Of a stretch of 64,000 nucleotides of DNA, positions 35,542 to 45,549 are shown one piece after another. The position numbers were made by a program, and so were the translations under genes. The DNA comes from Nocardia rhizosphaerihabitans. GTDB taxonomy: Bacteria; Actinomycetota; Actinomycetes; Mycobacteriales; Mycobacteriaceae. Where the stretch lies: contig NZ_BMNE01000003.1 in NCBI RefSeq assembly GCF_014646295.1, forward strand, positions 553,965-617,964, written 5' to 3'. Below the pieces are notes generated by a model, which was not told where the DNA came from, ran no database searches, and was given only the letters and a program-made list of their open reading frames with translations. Numbering within the stretch: position 1 is the stretch's first letter; every line of letters starts with the position of its first letter.

Positions 35542-36672
35542 ATGACTTCCACATTTACCGACACCACGACCATCACCGACCGCGTCGCCCTGGCCCGCGA
35601 GATCGGCGAATCCCTCCGCCCTGAGGTGCCCGAGCGGGACCGCACCGGCGAGATCTCCGTCGCCGCGTTCGACCGGTTGCGAGCCAGCGGCCTGTCCGCC
35701 GCGCTCGTGCCCACCGAATTCGGGGGCGGCGGCGCGAGCCATCAGGAGATGGGGGAGATCCTGCGCGAACTCGGCAGGCACGATCCGTCGACCGCCGTCG
35801 CGTTCGCGATGCATTCCCATCTCGTCGCCGCCCAGGTGTGGCGGCACAATCACGGCGTGGACGCCTCGGCGGTGTTCGCGAAGGTGGCGGCAGGCGCGAT
35901 CCTGGTGAGCACCGGCGCTTCGGACTGGGTGGACTCCAATGGTTCGGCTGTGCGCGTGGACGGCGGGTATCGGGTGAGTGCCCGCAAAGCGCCGGCCAGT
36001 GGTTGCGAGGTGGGCGACGTGCTGGTCACCAGCGTCCGCTACGAGGACGAGGGCGACCAGGTCCTGCACTGCGCGATCCCGATGACCGCGCCCGGGGTGA
36101 GCATCGACAAGACCTGGGACACGTTGGGCCTGCGGGCCAGCGGTTCACACACCGTGGTCCTCGACGACGTGTTCGTCCCCGATGCCGCGGTGTCGATGAT
36201 CCGGCCCGCCGGGGTGTGGCCGCCGGTGTTGAATGTGGTGATCGGCGCGGCACTTCCGCTGGTGCTCGCCGCCTACCTCGGTGCCGCCGACTCCGCTGTC
36301 GAACTCACCGCACGGCTGCTCGCGGGCCGCACCGAACCGCACACGCTGCAGTCGGCAGGCGAGATGCTCAACGCCTACACCACCGCCGCCGACCTCGTCG
36401 CCGCCATGTTCACCGACTCCGACAACCTCGGCTTCGCCAACACCGACGAGTACGCAGGCCGGACCCTGAGCCGCAAGACCGTCGCCGCCGACGCCCTCAT
36501 CACCACGGTGCGCCTGGCGATCGAGACCACCGGCGGCGCGGGCTACTCGCGCTCATGCGATCTCGAACGCCTGTACCGCGACATCCACGGCTGCCAGTTC
36601 CACCCGCTACCGCGGGCCAAGCAAACCCGGTTCAGTGGCCGGGTCCTGTTGGGCCACAGCCCACTCGGCTGA
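35542..36672 (+). CDS. Acyl-CoA dehydrogenase superfamily flavoenzyme
   Basis: A 376-residue protein with the acyl-CoA dehydrogenase fold: N-terminal helices, FGGGGASHQEMGEILRELGRHDPSTAVAF, a middle beta domain with DWVDSNGSAVRVDGGYRVSARK, and C-terminal GGAGYSRSCDLERLYRDIHGCQFHPLPRAKQ. The catalytic glutamate of true acyl-CoA dehydrogenases is not in its usual place, and the C-terminal sequence resembles the FMN/FAD-dependent monooxygenase branch (DszC-like). So it may be a monooxygenase or nitroalkane/indole-type oxidase rather than a beta-oxidation enzyme. Starts at ATG 35542, divergent from HxlR with tandem operators between. Confidence 0.85.
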   Translation: MTSTFTDTTTITDRVALAREIGESLRPEVPERDRTGEISVAAFDRLRASGLSAALVPTEFGGGGASHQEMGEILRELGRHDPSTAVAFAMHSHLVAAQVWRHNHGVDASAVFAKVAAGAILVSTGASDWVDSNGSAVRVDGGYRVSARKAPASGCEVGDVLVTSVRYEDEGDQVLHCAIPMTAPGVSIDKTWDTLGLRASGSHTVVLDDVFVPDAAVSMIRPAGVWPPVLNVVIGAALPLVLAAYLGAADSAVELTARLLAGRTEPHTLQSAGEMLNAYTTAADLVAAMFTDSDNLGFANTDEYAGRTLSRKTVAADALITTVRLAIETTGGAGYSRSCDLERLYRDIHGCQFHPLPRAKQTRFSGRVLLGHSPLG

Positions 36673-36703
36673 CCACGACGGTGAGTCCGGTCCGGAGCGG
36701 GTA

Positions 36704-36950
36704 CTACCCGTAGAGGTGGGCGGTGACGGTTGGGTCGTTGGCCAGCACGAAGTCGACGGTTCGAGAATCGCCCACTCCCGTCGCGCCCGATCCGGGTCGG
36801 CCGCGGGCAGTAGGTCGGGCGCTTGGCGAGCGCGGCGAAGGTGATGCGGTGGATAGTGGAAGGACTGTGCGCGCCACACGCGAACGCGGGTGTCGTCCTG
36901 TCCGGAATGTGGTGCGCGGGTCCGAGTGGTGGCTTATTGTTCGGATCGTG
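36704..36950 (-). pseudogene. Possible short gene relic spread over frames
   Basis: In the 425-base gap before the DUF6603 operon, protein-like pieces occur in three minus-strand frames in order: IHRITFAALAKRP, then LLPAADPDRARREWAILEP, then TVDFVLANDPTVTAHLYG with a stop at 36704. Together they read like one short protein broken by shifts. I cannot name a family. It may equally be chance. Confidence 0.25.
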
Positions 36951-37097
36951 CGACCTACCGGTCCAGTCACTGTGGAACCGGGGTTCCAGTACCTCTCGTG
37001 ATCTCGATGGCACCCTCCGGCAGCACCTTCTCGTGTGTTGCCCGACGAGGTGAGCGGAAGCTGTTTCGTAGTTCGCTACTCACGGAGGAGAACAGCT

Positions 37098-39905
37098 GTG
37101 AGCGTCCAGATCGATTGGCTGCGTCATCTTCTCGAGGAAAGCGATAGTGAGCCGACCGAAGTTCCTGTCGATTCCTTCGGTATCGGTGACGGGCTGCGGG
37201 CCCTCTTCCCGGACGGGGTGTTGCGTTTCGGGACCAATGGTTCCGGGACCCGTGAAGCGGTGGGCACCGCGCGGGTCCCGTTCTCCGAAATCGCCGCCCT
37301 GGTCACCCTCCGAATCGCCGAGGGCGACAGCTCGGCCGAACTGGACCTGCGCCTGCCCGGGCAGGGAGCGCCCGCGGACCTGCTGGCCAGATGCGTCGGC
37401 TTCGAGTTGCCTGAGCTGCCCTGCCCGCTGCTGGAGCAGGTCGACATCCGGCTGAACGCGGCCGGCACGGTGCTCACGGCCAGTGGGCCCGGCTCGACCG
37501 TGCGGATGCACGCCGACAGCGAGCGGGTGTTCACCGTGGCGGCGGATGGCTGGCGCGTCGTCTGCACGGACGCGCCGGTGGCTGTGACGAGGCTGGCCGA
37601 ACTGGGCATCATCGAGCTCGGTCGCGGCGCGTTGCCCGATCCGCTCGGCACCGATCTGCCACCGGGCAGCTGGCTGCTGCTGCCCGCCGCGCCGACCCGC
37701 CCGCGCCGCACGGTGGTGCCGCTGGCCACACCTCGCGGCGACGTCGAGCTCGACCCTGCCCGGCGCGATGGCCTCGGCCGGGCGCTGCCGGTCGTAAAGT
37801 CGAGGACTCACCGCACCGGATTCGTGCATCCGCCGGTCCGTGCGGTCGCGACCGCCGACGGGTTCGTCCTGCTCGCGGGCACCGGTTCCGGTTCCGAGCG
37901 CGGCAACGGCCGCTGGGGTCTGACCATCAGTGAAGACGGCGCGGTTGCCGATGTCGGTTACGACTACAACCCGCTGATGATCACCGGGGCACTCGGGCTG
38001 CTCAACGCGCAATCGCCGTACAAGACGATCATCGGCGGCGTCCTGATGTTCTCGTTCAAGGGCGCGAAATCGGGGCTGTACGGCACCGGCGCGGGCGCGT
38101 ACGTGGTCCCGGAGTCGGGGGCGGCGAAGCCGTCGTTCTTCGGTTACGCGGGTATCGGCGGCAATCCGGGCATCGGTATTCCGGCGATTCGGTTGACCGG
38201 TGTAGCGGTGGGTTTCGGCTGGAACAGCCGTATCCGCATCCCGGCGGTCGCCGCACTGGACGACTTCCCGTTCGTCAAGGCGCTCAGCGATCCCGGGGCC
38301 ATCGGTGGCGAGAGCGAGGATCCGGTCGAGATCCTGCGTACCCTCACCCTCACGTCCAATCCGTGGATTACCGCGCAGGACGACGAGCTGTGGGTGGCGG
38401 CCGGGGTCGGCTTCACGCTCGCCGAGCTGATCGAGGGACGACTGCTGGCCATGGTGCAGACCGGCGAGGAGCTGACCATCGCCTTGATGGGCACCGCTGC
38501 CGCCGACCTCCCCAAGGGCGGCGGGCGCAAGTATGCCCGGATCGGGGTGGGGTTGAGCGCGGTGATCAAACCGGCGCAGGGCGAACTGGCCTTCGACGCG
38601 GGCCTCACCGGCGACTCGTTCCTGTTCGACCCGAATTGCCGTTTGCGCGGCGGGATCTCGCTGCGCACCTGGTTCGGTCCCAGCCCGTACGCGGGTGACT
38701 TCGTCTTCTCCGTCGGCGGCTTCCATCCGAACTACCGTGCGCCGAAACAATATCCGGCCCAGCCGAGGGTCGGCTTCGACTGGGATCTGACCGGTGCGGT
38801 GACCATCTCCGGCAACGCCTATCTGGCGATCACCCCGGGCGCGGCGATGGCAGGCGGCGGCTTGGCCATCCGGTTCCATTCCGGCGTCGTGCGGGCGTGG
38901 TGCACGGCACAGGTGGACGCGCTGATCCAGTGGAAGCCGTTCTACTTCGACGTGGGACTGCGGGTGTCCATCGGCGTGTCCGCGTCGGTGAAAATCGTCT
39001 TCGTCCGCGTCACGATCACCGTGGAAATCGGGGTGCAGCTGGAGGTCTGGGGCCCACCGACCGGCGGTAAGGCGAAGGTCAAGCTGTGGTTCATCTCCTT
39101 CACCATCAATTTCGGCAACGGTCGCGCCGGTGCCAGCAACGAACTCGACTGGCCCGGCTTCAGTGCGCTGCTTCCGCCCGCGGAGAACAATGTGCGGGTG
39201 CTGCCGGGGGCGGGTCTGCTGGTCGAGAAGCACCCCGCGACCCGCACCCCGGCGAACGACTACTGGGAGGTGTCGGCCAGCGGATTCACCTTCACCACCG
39301 ACACCACGGTGCCGCTCACCAAGATCTATCTCGGCACCGGGAGCGCGCCCGCCGAATCGGGCAACACGGTGAATCTGCGCCCTACCCGGTGGCGCGGCGT
39401 AACGAGCAACCAGCGCGTGCAACTCACCCTCGACGGCACCGCGCGTGACCTCGGCGAATGGGTGCGCGCCCGACACACCGCCACCGTCGCCGCCGAACTG
39501 TGGGGCTCCGGTAGTTCCGGCACCCTGCCCGGTGACGGCGACCAGGTGGTGTCCGATCAGCTGTTGGGCGTCCGAATGACCTCGCCCGCACCGAAGCACG
39601 GCACCTCCACCGGGTTCATCGACCAAGAGGCGATCGAGTTCGACGACGTGTCCCCCGACGGCGCACTGCACCTCGATCCCGACGCGACACCGGACGGTGC
39701 CATCCCGCAACGGCCGGGTGGTGTCATCGCCACGATCGCCGCGACCATCGCGGCGCCGCGGCAGGAGACCGCGCGAGCGCACCTCGTCCAGCAGCTCACC
39801 ACGCTCGGTTTCGACGTCGGCGCGCTCGACGAGGACCTGTCCGGCTACTCGGTGGCATGCCAGACGGCATTCACCGCGGAGCCGATGCTGGTTCGCGCCA
39901 ACTGA
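37098..39905 (+). CDS. DUF6603 giant protein, first gene of a four-gene operon
   Basis: A 935-residue protein without signal peptide. Residues about 250-740 match DUF6603, a large family of unknown function dominated by glycine- and aromatic-rich beta strands: GDFVFSVGGFHPNYRAPKQY near residue 533, AYLAITPGAAMAGGGLAIRF, and KVKLWFISFTINFGNG near residue 660. The pattern of alternating hydrophobic residues suggests a long beta-barrel or beta-solenoid. The N-terminal 240 residues and C-terminal 200 are unrecognised. GTG 37098 has a perfect GGAGGAG seven bases upstream. Forty-one bases separate it from the next gene. Function unknown; the operon context argues for a structural part of a large assembly. 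Confidence 0.87.
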   Translation: MSVQIDWLRHLLEESDSEPTEVPVDSFGIGDGLRALFPDGVLRFGTNGSGTREAVGTARVPFSEIAALVTLRIAEGDSSAELDLRLPGQGAPADLLARCVGFELPELPCPLLEQVDIRLNAAGTVLTASGPGSTVRMHADSERVFTVAADGWRVVCTDAPVAVTRLAELGIIELGRGALPDPLGTDLPPGSWLLLPAAPTRPRRTVVPLATPRGDVELDPARRDGLGRALPVVKSRTHRTGFVHPPVRAVATADGFVLLAGTGSGSERGNGRWGLTISEDGAVADVGYDYNPLMITGALGLLNAQSPYKTIIGGVLMFSFKGAKSGLYGTGAGAYVVPESGAAKPSFFGYAGIGGNPGIGIPAIRLTGVAVGFGWNSRIRIPAVAALDDFPFVKALSDPGAIGGESEDPVEILRTLTLTSNPWITAQDDELWVAAGVGFTLAELIEGRLLAMVQTGEELTIALMGTAAADLPKGGGRKYARIGVGLSAVIKPAQGELAFDAGLTGDSFLFDPNCRLRGGISLRTWFGPSPYAGDFVFSVGGFHPNYRAPKQYPAQPRVGFDWDLTGAVTISGNAYLAITPGAAMAGGGLAIRFHSGVVRAWCTAQVDALIQWKPFYFDVGLRVSIGVSASVKIVFVRVTITVEIGVQLEVWGPPTGGKAKVKLWFISFTINFGNGRAGASNELDWPGFSALLPPAENNVRVLPGAGLLVEKHPATRTPANDYWEVSASGFTFTTDTTVPLTKIYLGTGSAPAESGNTVNLRPTRWRGVTSNQRVQLTLDGTARDLGEWVRARHTATVAAELWGSGSSGTLPGDGDQVVSDQLLGVRMTSPAPKHGTSTGFIDQEAIEFDDVSPDGALHLDPDATPDGAIPQRPGGVIATIAATIAAPRQETARAHLVQQLTTLGFDVGALDEDLSGYSVACQTAFTAEPMLVRAN

Positions 39906-39946
39906 ATCCGCCCGGTTCGAGTGTCCCCCGAGAAGAGGAGCTCGCC

Positions 39947-42055
39947 ATGCCGATCACCAGTCATCGCACCCGTTTCCTGGACCACCGCATCCCCTCGCTC
40001 TACGCCGGCCAGTACCGGCTCAGCGTCGAACAGAACATCGACACCGTCGCCGACTTGCCGACCCGACAGCAGAACTTCGGGGTACGCGGGCCGAGATTCT
40101 CCCTGGGCGGCTCCGAGATCCACGGCTGCTACCCGGTCCCGGGAGCCGTCGGAAAGTACAGCCAGATCCTGCCGCACATCACCCTCGACGCCGCTGGTCT
40201 GCCCTGGGCGCGGTTGCTCGGCTCGTACGGCGACGGCGTCCCCTGGGTGGCGTTGTTGCTGTTTCGTGAGGACGAGCTACCCGAGGACCCGCAGGCCGTC
40301 GGCGAGGTCACCATTTCCACGGTCCGGCAACTGCTCGACGGCGACGCCGGGCCGGGGAAACCACCGTCCATCACCGCCGAATCGCTGATGGAAGGCGAGG
40401 CCGACATGGCCTGCAGCAGTGTCCTCGTGCCCGCCGAGGTGTTCGCCACGATCCGTCCGACCGTCGCCGAACTCGCCCTGCTCGCCCACATCAGGGAGGG
40501 CGGGCCGCCCGACGCCGACCATGTGCGCGGCACCGATCCCGAACCCCAGCTCGCCGACCTCAACGCCACCGTCGTCACCGGCCGATTCCCGACCCAGACC
40601 GCGGGCAGGCATGTCGCTCACCTGGTTTCGCTGGAAGGGTTCCACCCGTTCCTCACCGGCACACCGCCGAGCGAGGGTCTGCGCCTGGTCACACTGCACG
40701 CGTGGGCCTTCGAGACGCTGGACGACTCCGGCATCGGGTTCGGTGATCTCGTGCAGCACTTGGCCGCCGAACCCGATCTGGCGCTGCGAGTTCCGCTCGC
40801 CGCCGGATCCGCCGACGACGACACGATCCGGCGGTTGCGCTCCGGCGCCGGCGTGCTGGGCCAGCGTCTCGAATCCGGCGAACGCACCGTCAGCTTCTAC
40901 CGCGGACCCCTCACCGCCGAACCCGCCCCCGCACTGCCAACCCCAGCGGCGCCCCGGCTGGAATCGGCCGGAGAAGCACTGGTCTATCTGGAGCAGTGGG
41001 GAATCTTCGATACCGGATATGCCAGCGCGTTCAGCCTCGGCCGCGCCCTCGCCATGGCCGACGGCCCCTTCCGGTCCCGGCTGCTGGAATTCCGAAAATC
41101 CGCACGCGGCGCGGCTCGCCGGATCAGCGCGCACCCCGGCCTGGTCACCGGCCGCAGCGTCGAGGCCGCGGGCCGTGCGGTGTTGCGGAACCGGGCTCGC
41201 GCGAACTTCGATCAGTTGCTCGAGACACGGCTCGCCGGTGCGTTGGGTCGCACCGGCGCCGATCTGGCCGCCGCGCCGATCCGCCCCGCCGTGCGGGCCA
41301 CCCGCGGCAATGGTGCGTTGACGGCGGCCGGGCTGCGCGCCACCATCGCGCAGGCCGAAACGCGCGCGGTGTTGCGGGCCGCGGTGACCGAGGAACTCGA
41401 TCCGGTCCAGGAGTGGCTGAATCGTCTTGCCGCACTGGAGATGTTGCCGTTCGAGCACCTGGTGCCGGACCCGCGCATGCTGCCGCAGGAGAGCATTCGC
41501 TTCTGCTACGTGGACGACGGCTGGGTGCGGGCCGCGGTGGACGGCGCGCTGAGCGTCGGTGTAGGCCACGCCCTCGACGCCGATCTGAACGCGCTCGCCG
41601 CCGAGATCAGCGCGCCACCCGCGTGCGGGGTGCTGATCCGCTCCTCCCTCGTCCCGAACTGGCCACGCACCATCTACAGCGCGTTCCGGGGTGAGCGGGA
41701 GATCGCGCCGAGCAGGCGGGCGACCTTCGGCAACGGCGTCTTGCTGTTGCTCTACCCGGAGGTCGTTGACACCTTCACCATCGCGGAACCGCCGCAAGGG
41801 CTGTACTTCGGCATCGGTGACGTCGGCACCATCGAACTGCGCAGGCTGACCGGCGACATCGGTTCGGGCATGGGCGAATTCCCCGACCCTGCCGGATTCG
41901 GGCGGTTCTTGCGGCCGACCGGGGACGTGCTCGACATCGAGAACAAGCTCGTGCCCGAGCTTGCCGCCCTGCACAGCTTGCCGACGCTGTCTCCTGCCCA
42001 GTTCGCGCTGCAGATGATCCGGAGGCCGCAGATCCAGACCTTCGACCGGTCCTGA
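39947..42055 (+). CDS. Unrecognised 702-residue protein of the DUF6603 operon
   Basis: A 702-residue protein with no signal peptide or membrane segment. I do not recognise a named domain. Visible landmarks are an N-terminal beta-rich region (HRIPSLYAGQYRLSVEQNID, then ILPHITLDAAGLPWARLLG), an alanine- and arginine-rich helical middle around residues 370-480 (SARGAARRISAHPGLV, RAVLRNRARANFDQLL), and a conserved-looking MLPQESIRFCYVDDGWVRAA near residue 512. AGAAGAGGAG lies six bases before ATG 39947. The gene follows the DUF6603 gene by 41 bases and precedes the 1154-residue gene by 29, so the proteins are made together. Confidence 0.82.
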   Translation: MPITSHRTRFLDHRIPSLYAGQYRLSVEQNIDTVADLPTRQQNFGVRGPRFSLGGSEIHGCYPVPGAVGKYSQILPHITLDAAGLPWARLLGSYGDGVPWVALLLFREDELPEDPQAVGEVTISTVRQLLDGDAGPGKPPSITAESLMEGEADMACSSVLVPAEVFATIRPTVAELALLAHIREGGPPDADHVRGTDPEPQLADLNATVVTGRFPTQTAGRHVAHLVSLEGFHPFLTGTPPSEGLRLVTLHAWAFETLDDSGIGFGDLVQHLAAEPDLALRVPLAAGSADDDTIRRLRSGAGVLGQRLESGERTVSFYRGPLTAEPAPALPTPAAPRLESAGEALVYLEQWGIFDTGYASAFSLGRALAMADGPFRSRLLEFRKSARGAARRISAHPGLVTGRSVEAAGRAVLRNRARANFDQLLETRLAGALGRTGADLAAAPIRPAVRATRGNGALTAAGLRATIAQAETRAVLRAAVTEELDPVQEWLNRLAALEMLPFEHLVPDPRMLPQESIRFCYVDDGWVRAAVDGALSVGVGHALDADLNALAAEISAPPACGVLIRSSLVPNWPRTIYSAFRGEREIAPSRRATFGNGVLLLLYPEVVDTFTIAEPPQGLYFGIGDVGTIELRRLTGDIGSGMGEFPDPAGFGRFLRPTGDVLDIENKLVPELAALHSLPTLSPAQFALQMIRRPQIQTFDRS

Positions 42056-42084
42056 CCCGATCCGATCTCCCGGAGGCAACCACC

Positions 42085-45000
42085 ATGCCCAACGACACGC
42101 TCGTCGTCCCTGTCGAGGTCGCGGCGTTCGCGGTCAACGCGCAGACCCGTGACACCGACGGCACCTATGTCATGCAGCGCTGGATCGCCAACTTCGTGCC
42201 GTTCGTCGACGACAACGTCGCCCCTGAACCGCAGCCCTTCGCCGGCACCGAAATCTGGGGCGGCGACGCCTCCCGGATCGGTGTGTACGTGCAGTGGCAG
42301 CTGCCCGAGGCTCTCACCCAGGGCCACCAGGACGAAACCACCGGCGAGATCGGCGATTTCCCGCTGGTGCCCAATCGCTGGCTGGTGACGCGCCGCTCCA
42401 ACGGCGGCGTGCGCGCGTGGATTGTGCACAGCGACTTCCTCGCCCCCCGCGAGGGCACGGTGTCCTACCTGGATCCGCACGCCGAATCCGCCACCGCGAC
42501 CAAGATCGGCAAGCTCGTCGAGCTGACCACCGGCGAGCCGTGGCAGGAGCCGGGCGGGATCCCGTTCCTGACCGCGCTCGGGCCGGGACTACTCACGTTC
42601 TCCGCGTTCCAGCCGTACAACAAGAACGTCTTCTCCATCCACGACACCCTCGCCGATCTCGACGGCGACGACCGGCTCAGCTACCAGGTCCTCGGCTGGT
42701 ACTCCGATCCCGCCGCCGACATTCTCGTCGTCGGGGACAACGCCGAAACCCCCTTCGCCGCACTGATGTCGAATCTGGAGTGGACCCTGGCTTCGACCTT
42801 CGGTAGCCCGCGCCGCTCGGTGTACTCGGGTAGCGCCCTCGGCATCGACTGGCGCCCGGACGGCGGTGTCTACCCGTCCGACAGTCCGCGAGCCGCCGAC
42901 ATCGCCGTGGCCATCGGCAACAGCACCGCGGAGGCGGCGGGTGTGCTCCAGGAACAGACCGGCGGCACCAACTCGCTCAGCGAGGACGCGGCCCGGCTCT
43001 ACAGCGCGTTCACCCTCGGCGTGCTGAACGAGTACGACCGCGTCGACGGCGATCTCTTTCCCGAACGCGCCGCACACCGTTCCGGATTCGCCCCTGTCCC
43101 AGGCGGTTTCACCTGGCGTGTAGTGGACCGCGGCGGTGAGCAGGGCCGCGCCGGGCTGTCGGCCGCCGAGCGGGCGAGCGAATCCGCCCGTGCCGCCGAG
43201 GTCGTCGCCGAGTTGAACGGCGCCCAGCGCGATCTCGATGACAAGGAACGCGAACTCCACGCCCTCCAACAGCGCCTGCACGTGCTGTGGTCGTTGTCGC
43301 AGGAACCGAAACAACCGGACTTCTTCGCCAGTCGGATCGCCGCGGAACTGGATCCGCAACGGTGCGCGGATCCGGAACAGTGCAGACACACCGCGTGCCG
43401 GGTCAAGGGCCTGGTCGCCGATGTCGCCGCGCGGCGTGGCGAAATCCCTTGGGCGACAACGGCGGACGAGCTGGCCGCCCGAGCCGCCGACTATGCCACC
43501 CAGCACGGCCTGCGGGCCACGCTGGAACTACAGCGCTCCCCGGAGGAGCCGTTCGAGCAGCACGCCGACCCGGTGTTGATGCTGGCAGGGGCCAACCTGA
43601 ACGCGCCGCTGACCCGCGGCTCGGATCTGCCGTGCCGGGTGGAGGAACGCCTCGTCACCGCCATCGGGTCGATCACCGCGACGACGGTGGCCGGCGAGGT
43701 GAACAAGGTGAACGTCACCGGCCTGCCCGGTCCGATGCGCGCCCTGGTCACCGAGTTCTTCATCATCGATCAGGCCCGCAAGACCGGCGTCGGCCTCGAC
43801 GGGGCCACCGGAACGCTGCCCGAGTACGGCACCGCGCTGTGGCGCCAGCCCTGGCAGCCGCTGTACCTGATGTGGGAAGCCGAATACACCGCGATCCCCT
43901 TCATCGAGGGCAGCGCCGAACGTTGGCACTTCGACGGCACCCGCTATCGCTGGCAGGGCGAGGGGGAGCTGAAGGCGGCGGTCACCGTCAGCGGCCGCCA
44001 GATGCTGGCCCCCGTCAGCGGTTACGACCAGGAAGGCAAGCTCGACAGTTACGTCAACGGCCGCGACGATCTCCCCGAGTCGCTGCTTCGGGGGGTACGC
44101 GAGCAACTGAACGAGCTGGATCAACTGTCGCAGCGTCTGGACGGGCTCAGCGAAGCGGTCGGCCAGCGGCTCGCGGGCGGAAACCGGACTCCCATCGGCG
44201 CCATCGGTGACCTGATCGGCTCCGGCGTCGGCTCGGCCCCCGACCCCGGGCCGCAGCCAGTGTTCGAATGGGATGACTGGGAGCCGTCGGACTTCCAGGA
44301 ACTGCGATCCGGGCATCTGATGTTCACCCGGTTGTCCGTGGTCGATCGGTTCGGTCGCGCCGTCAACCTCATCGACAATCCACTGCACTTCGACAGGCTC
44401 CGCAAACCCCTGTCCATGACACCCGACCACGCTGTCGGCGAGATCCAGACCGACCGCTATGTCGAACTCGGCCCGCGTCTTCTGCAACCTGCCAAACTGC
44501 GGTTCGATTTCCTGTCCGCGACCGCGGACACCGACGTCGAACTCAGCGCGGGCGCCAATCCGATCTGCGCATGGCTGGTGCACAACCGCCTCGATCGTGC
44601 GCTGGCCTGCTACGCCCCGGACGGCAAGGTGCTCGGTGATCTGCGAGTCGTGTTGTCCCCCAACGGGCAACGTATCGTCACATGGACCGCGCTGCCGGAG
44701 TCGCCGGTGCTGGACTTCGACCAGCTCGCCACCGATCATCCGCACGCGCACCAGTTCCTGGCCGCGATCAAACAGCGCGGCCCGGCCGTGTTCGATTCGG
44801 TGCGCGCGTTGATCGATGAAACTCTCACCCAAATCGACCCGGACGGTCCGGAAGACAAGTCGCTCGGCTTCCTGCTCGGCCGTCCGCTCGCGCTGGTCCG
44901 CGCCCGCCTGGACCTGCGCCTGTGCGGCCCGGTCCGCACCGATGTCACCTGGCAGCAGGTGCTCAACCCGGCGCCGCCGCAGATGCCCGGGTACCGGTGG

Positions 45001-45549
45001 TTCGTTCGCCTCGGTGAGGCAGAGCAAACCGACGACGGCCTGGTCGGCTACGTCCTCGACGACGACTACGAGCACTTCGAGACGGTCCTCGCCCCGACCG
45101 GCGAGCACGGCGGCTACCTTCGCCCGATCGGCGAAGGGGAACGCATCCGGCTCGCTTTCGCCGGCGACAGCGACGCCACCCTCACCCTCCTCGCCGATCC
45201 GCGCGCCGCGGTGCACGCCACCACCGACATCCTCCCGGTCGAATCGGTGTTCGTCCCACAGCGATTCACCGACGCCGCACTCGCCGAAATGGCTGTGGCG
45301 TTCCGCGCCGGGCCGCTGCTGATCGGCACCACCGAGGGCGGTGCGGCCGTACTGCCCCAACCCGCGACCGTCACCGGGACCTGGTCGTGGGCCGAGCAGC
45401 ACACCACGGACTGGTCCGAACTGCCCGTCGTCGCACCCGATCCCGCTTCCCTGCCGATCGGCGCCGACCCCGAGATTCGCTCCGGATTTCTGGTGCTCAG
45501 CGACGCGGCCGAGCACAGCCGCAACCACAACAACCAAGGAGCCCGCTGA
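42085..45549 (+). CDS. Unrecognised 1154-residue protein of the DUF6603 operon
   Basis: An 1154-residue soluble-looking protein with no recognised domain. It begins with a beta-rich region containing GVYVQWQLPEALTQGH and FPLVPNRWLVTRR near residues 70-115. A clear coiled-coil lies at about residues 356-405 (RAAEVVAELNGAQRDLDDKE and following). Just after it, a small cysteine cluster, CADPEQCRHTAC, could bind a metal or form disulfides. The C-terminal half is again beta-rich. No membrane helix or signal peptide. Its stop TGA shares its last base with the ATG of the next gene (TGATG), so translation is coupled. A scaffold or fibre role is a guess from size and architecture. Confidence 0.82.
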   Translation: MPNDTLVVPVEVAAFAVNAQTRDTDGTYVMQRWIANFVPFVDDNVAPEPQPFAGTEIWGGDASRIGVYVQWQLPEALTQGHQDETTGEIGDFPLVPNRWLVTRRSNGGVRAWIVHSDFLAPREGTVSYLDPHAESATATKIGKLVELTTGEPWQEPGGIPFLTALGPGLLTFSAFQPYNKNVFSIHDTLADLDGDDRLSYQVLGWYSDPAADILVVGDNAETPFAALMSNLEWTLASTFGSPRRSVYSGSALGIDWRPDGGVYPSDSPRAADIAVAIGNSTAEAAGVLQEQTGGTNSLSEDAARLYSAFTLGVLNEYDRVDGDLFPERAAHRSGFAPVPGGFTWRVVDRGGEQGRAGLSAAERASESARAAEVVAELNGAQRDLDDKERELHALQQRLHVLWSLSQEPKQPDFFASRIAAELDPQRCADPEQCRHTACRVKGLVADVAARRGEIPWATTADELAARAADYATQHGLRATLELQRSPEEPFEQHADPVLMLAGANLNAPLTRGSDLPCRVEERLVTAIGSITATTVAGEVNKVNVTGLPGPMRALVTEFFIIDQARKTGVGLDGATGTLPEYGTALWRQPWQPLYLMWEAEYTAIPFIEGSAERWHFDGTRYRWQGEGELKAAVTVSGRQMLAPVSGYDQEGKLDSYVNGRDDLPESLLRGVREQLNELDQLSQRLDGLSEAVGQRLAGGNRTPIGAIGDLIGSGVGSAPDPGPQPVFEWDDWEPSDFQELRSGHLMFTRLSVVDRFGRAVNLIDNPLHFDRLRKPLSMTPDHAVGEIQTDRYVELGPRLLQPAKLRFDFLSATADTDVELSAGANPICAWLVHNRLDRALACYAPDGKVLGDLRVVLSPNGQRIVTWTALPESPVLDFDQLATDHPHAHQFLAAIKQRGPAVFDSVRALIDETLTQIDPDGPEDKSLGFLLGRPLALVRARLDLRLCGPVRTDVTWQQVLNPAPPQMPGYRWFVRLGEAEQTDDGLVGYVLDDDYEHFETVLAPTGEHGGYLRPIGEGERIRLAFAGDSDATLTLLADPRAAVHATTDILPVESVFVPQRFTDAALAEMAVAFRAGPLLIGTTEGGAAVLPQPATVTGTWSWAEQHTTDWSELPVVAPDPASLPIGADPEIRSGFLVLSDAAEHSRNHNNQGAR

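Noticed and set aside
37080..39782. A 900-codon open frame on the minus strand across the DUF6603 gene
   Set aside because: It is antisense to a gene with a perfect ribosome site and recognised domain, is rich in Arg, Gly, His and Asp, and shows no motif; typical high-GC shadow.
40277..42079. A 600-codon minus-strand frame opposite the 702-residue gene
   Set aside because: Antisense shadow with Gly/Arg/Gln-rich composition.
43528..45537. A 669-codon minus-strand frame opposite the 1154-residue gene
   Set aside because: Same pattern of low-complexity antisense sequence; no ribosome site or domain.
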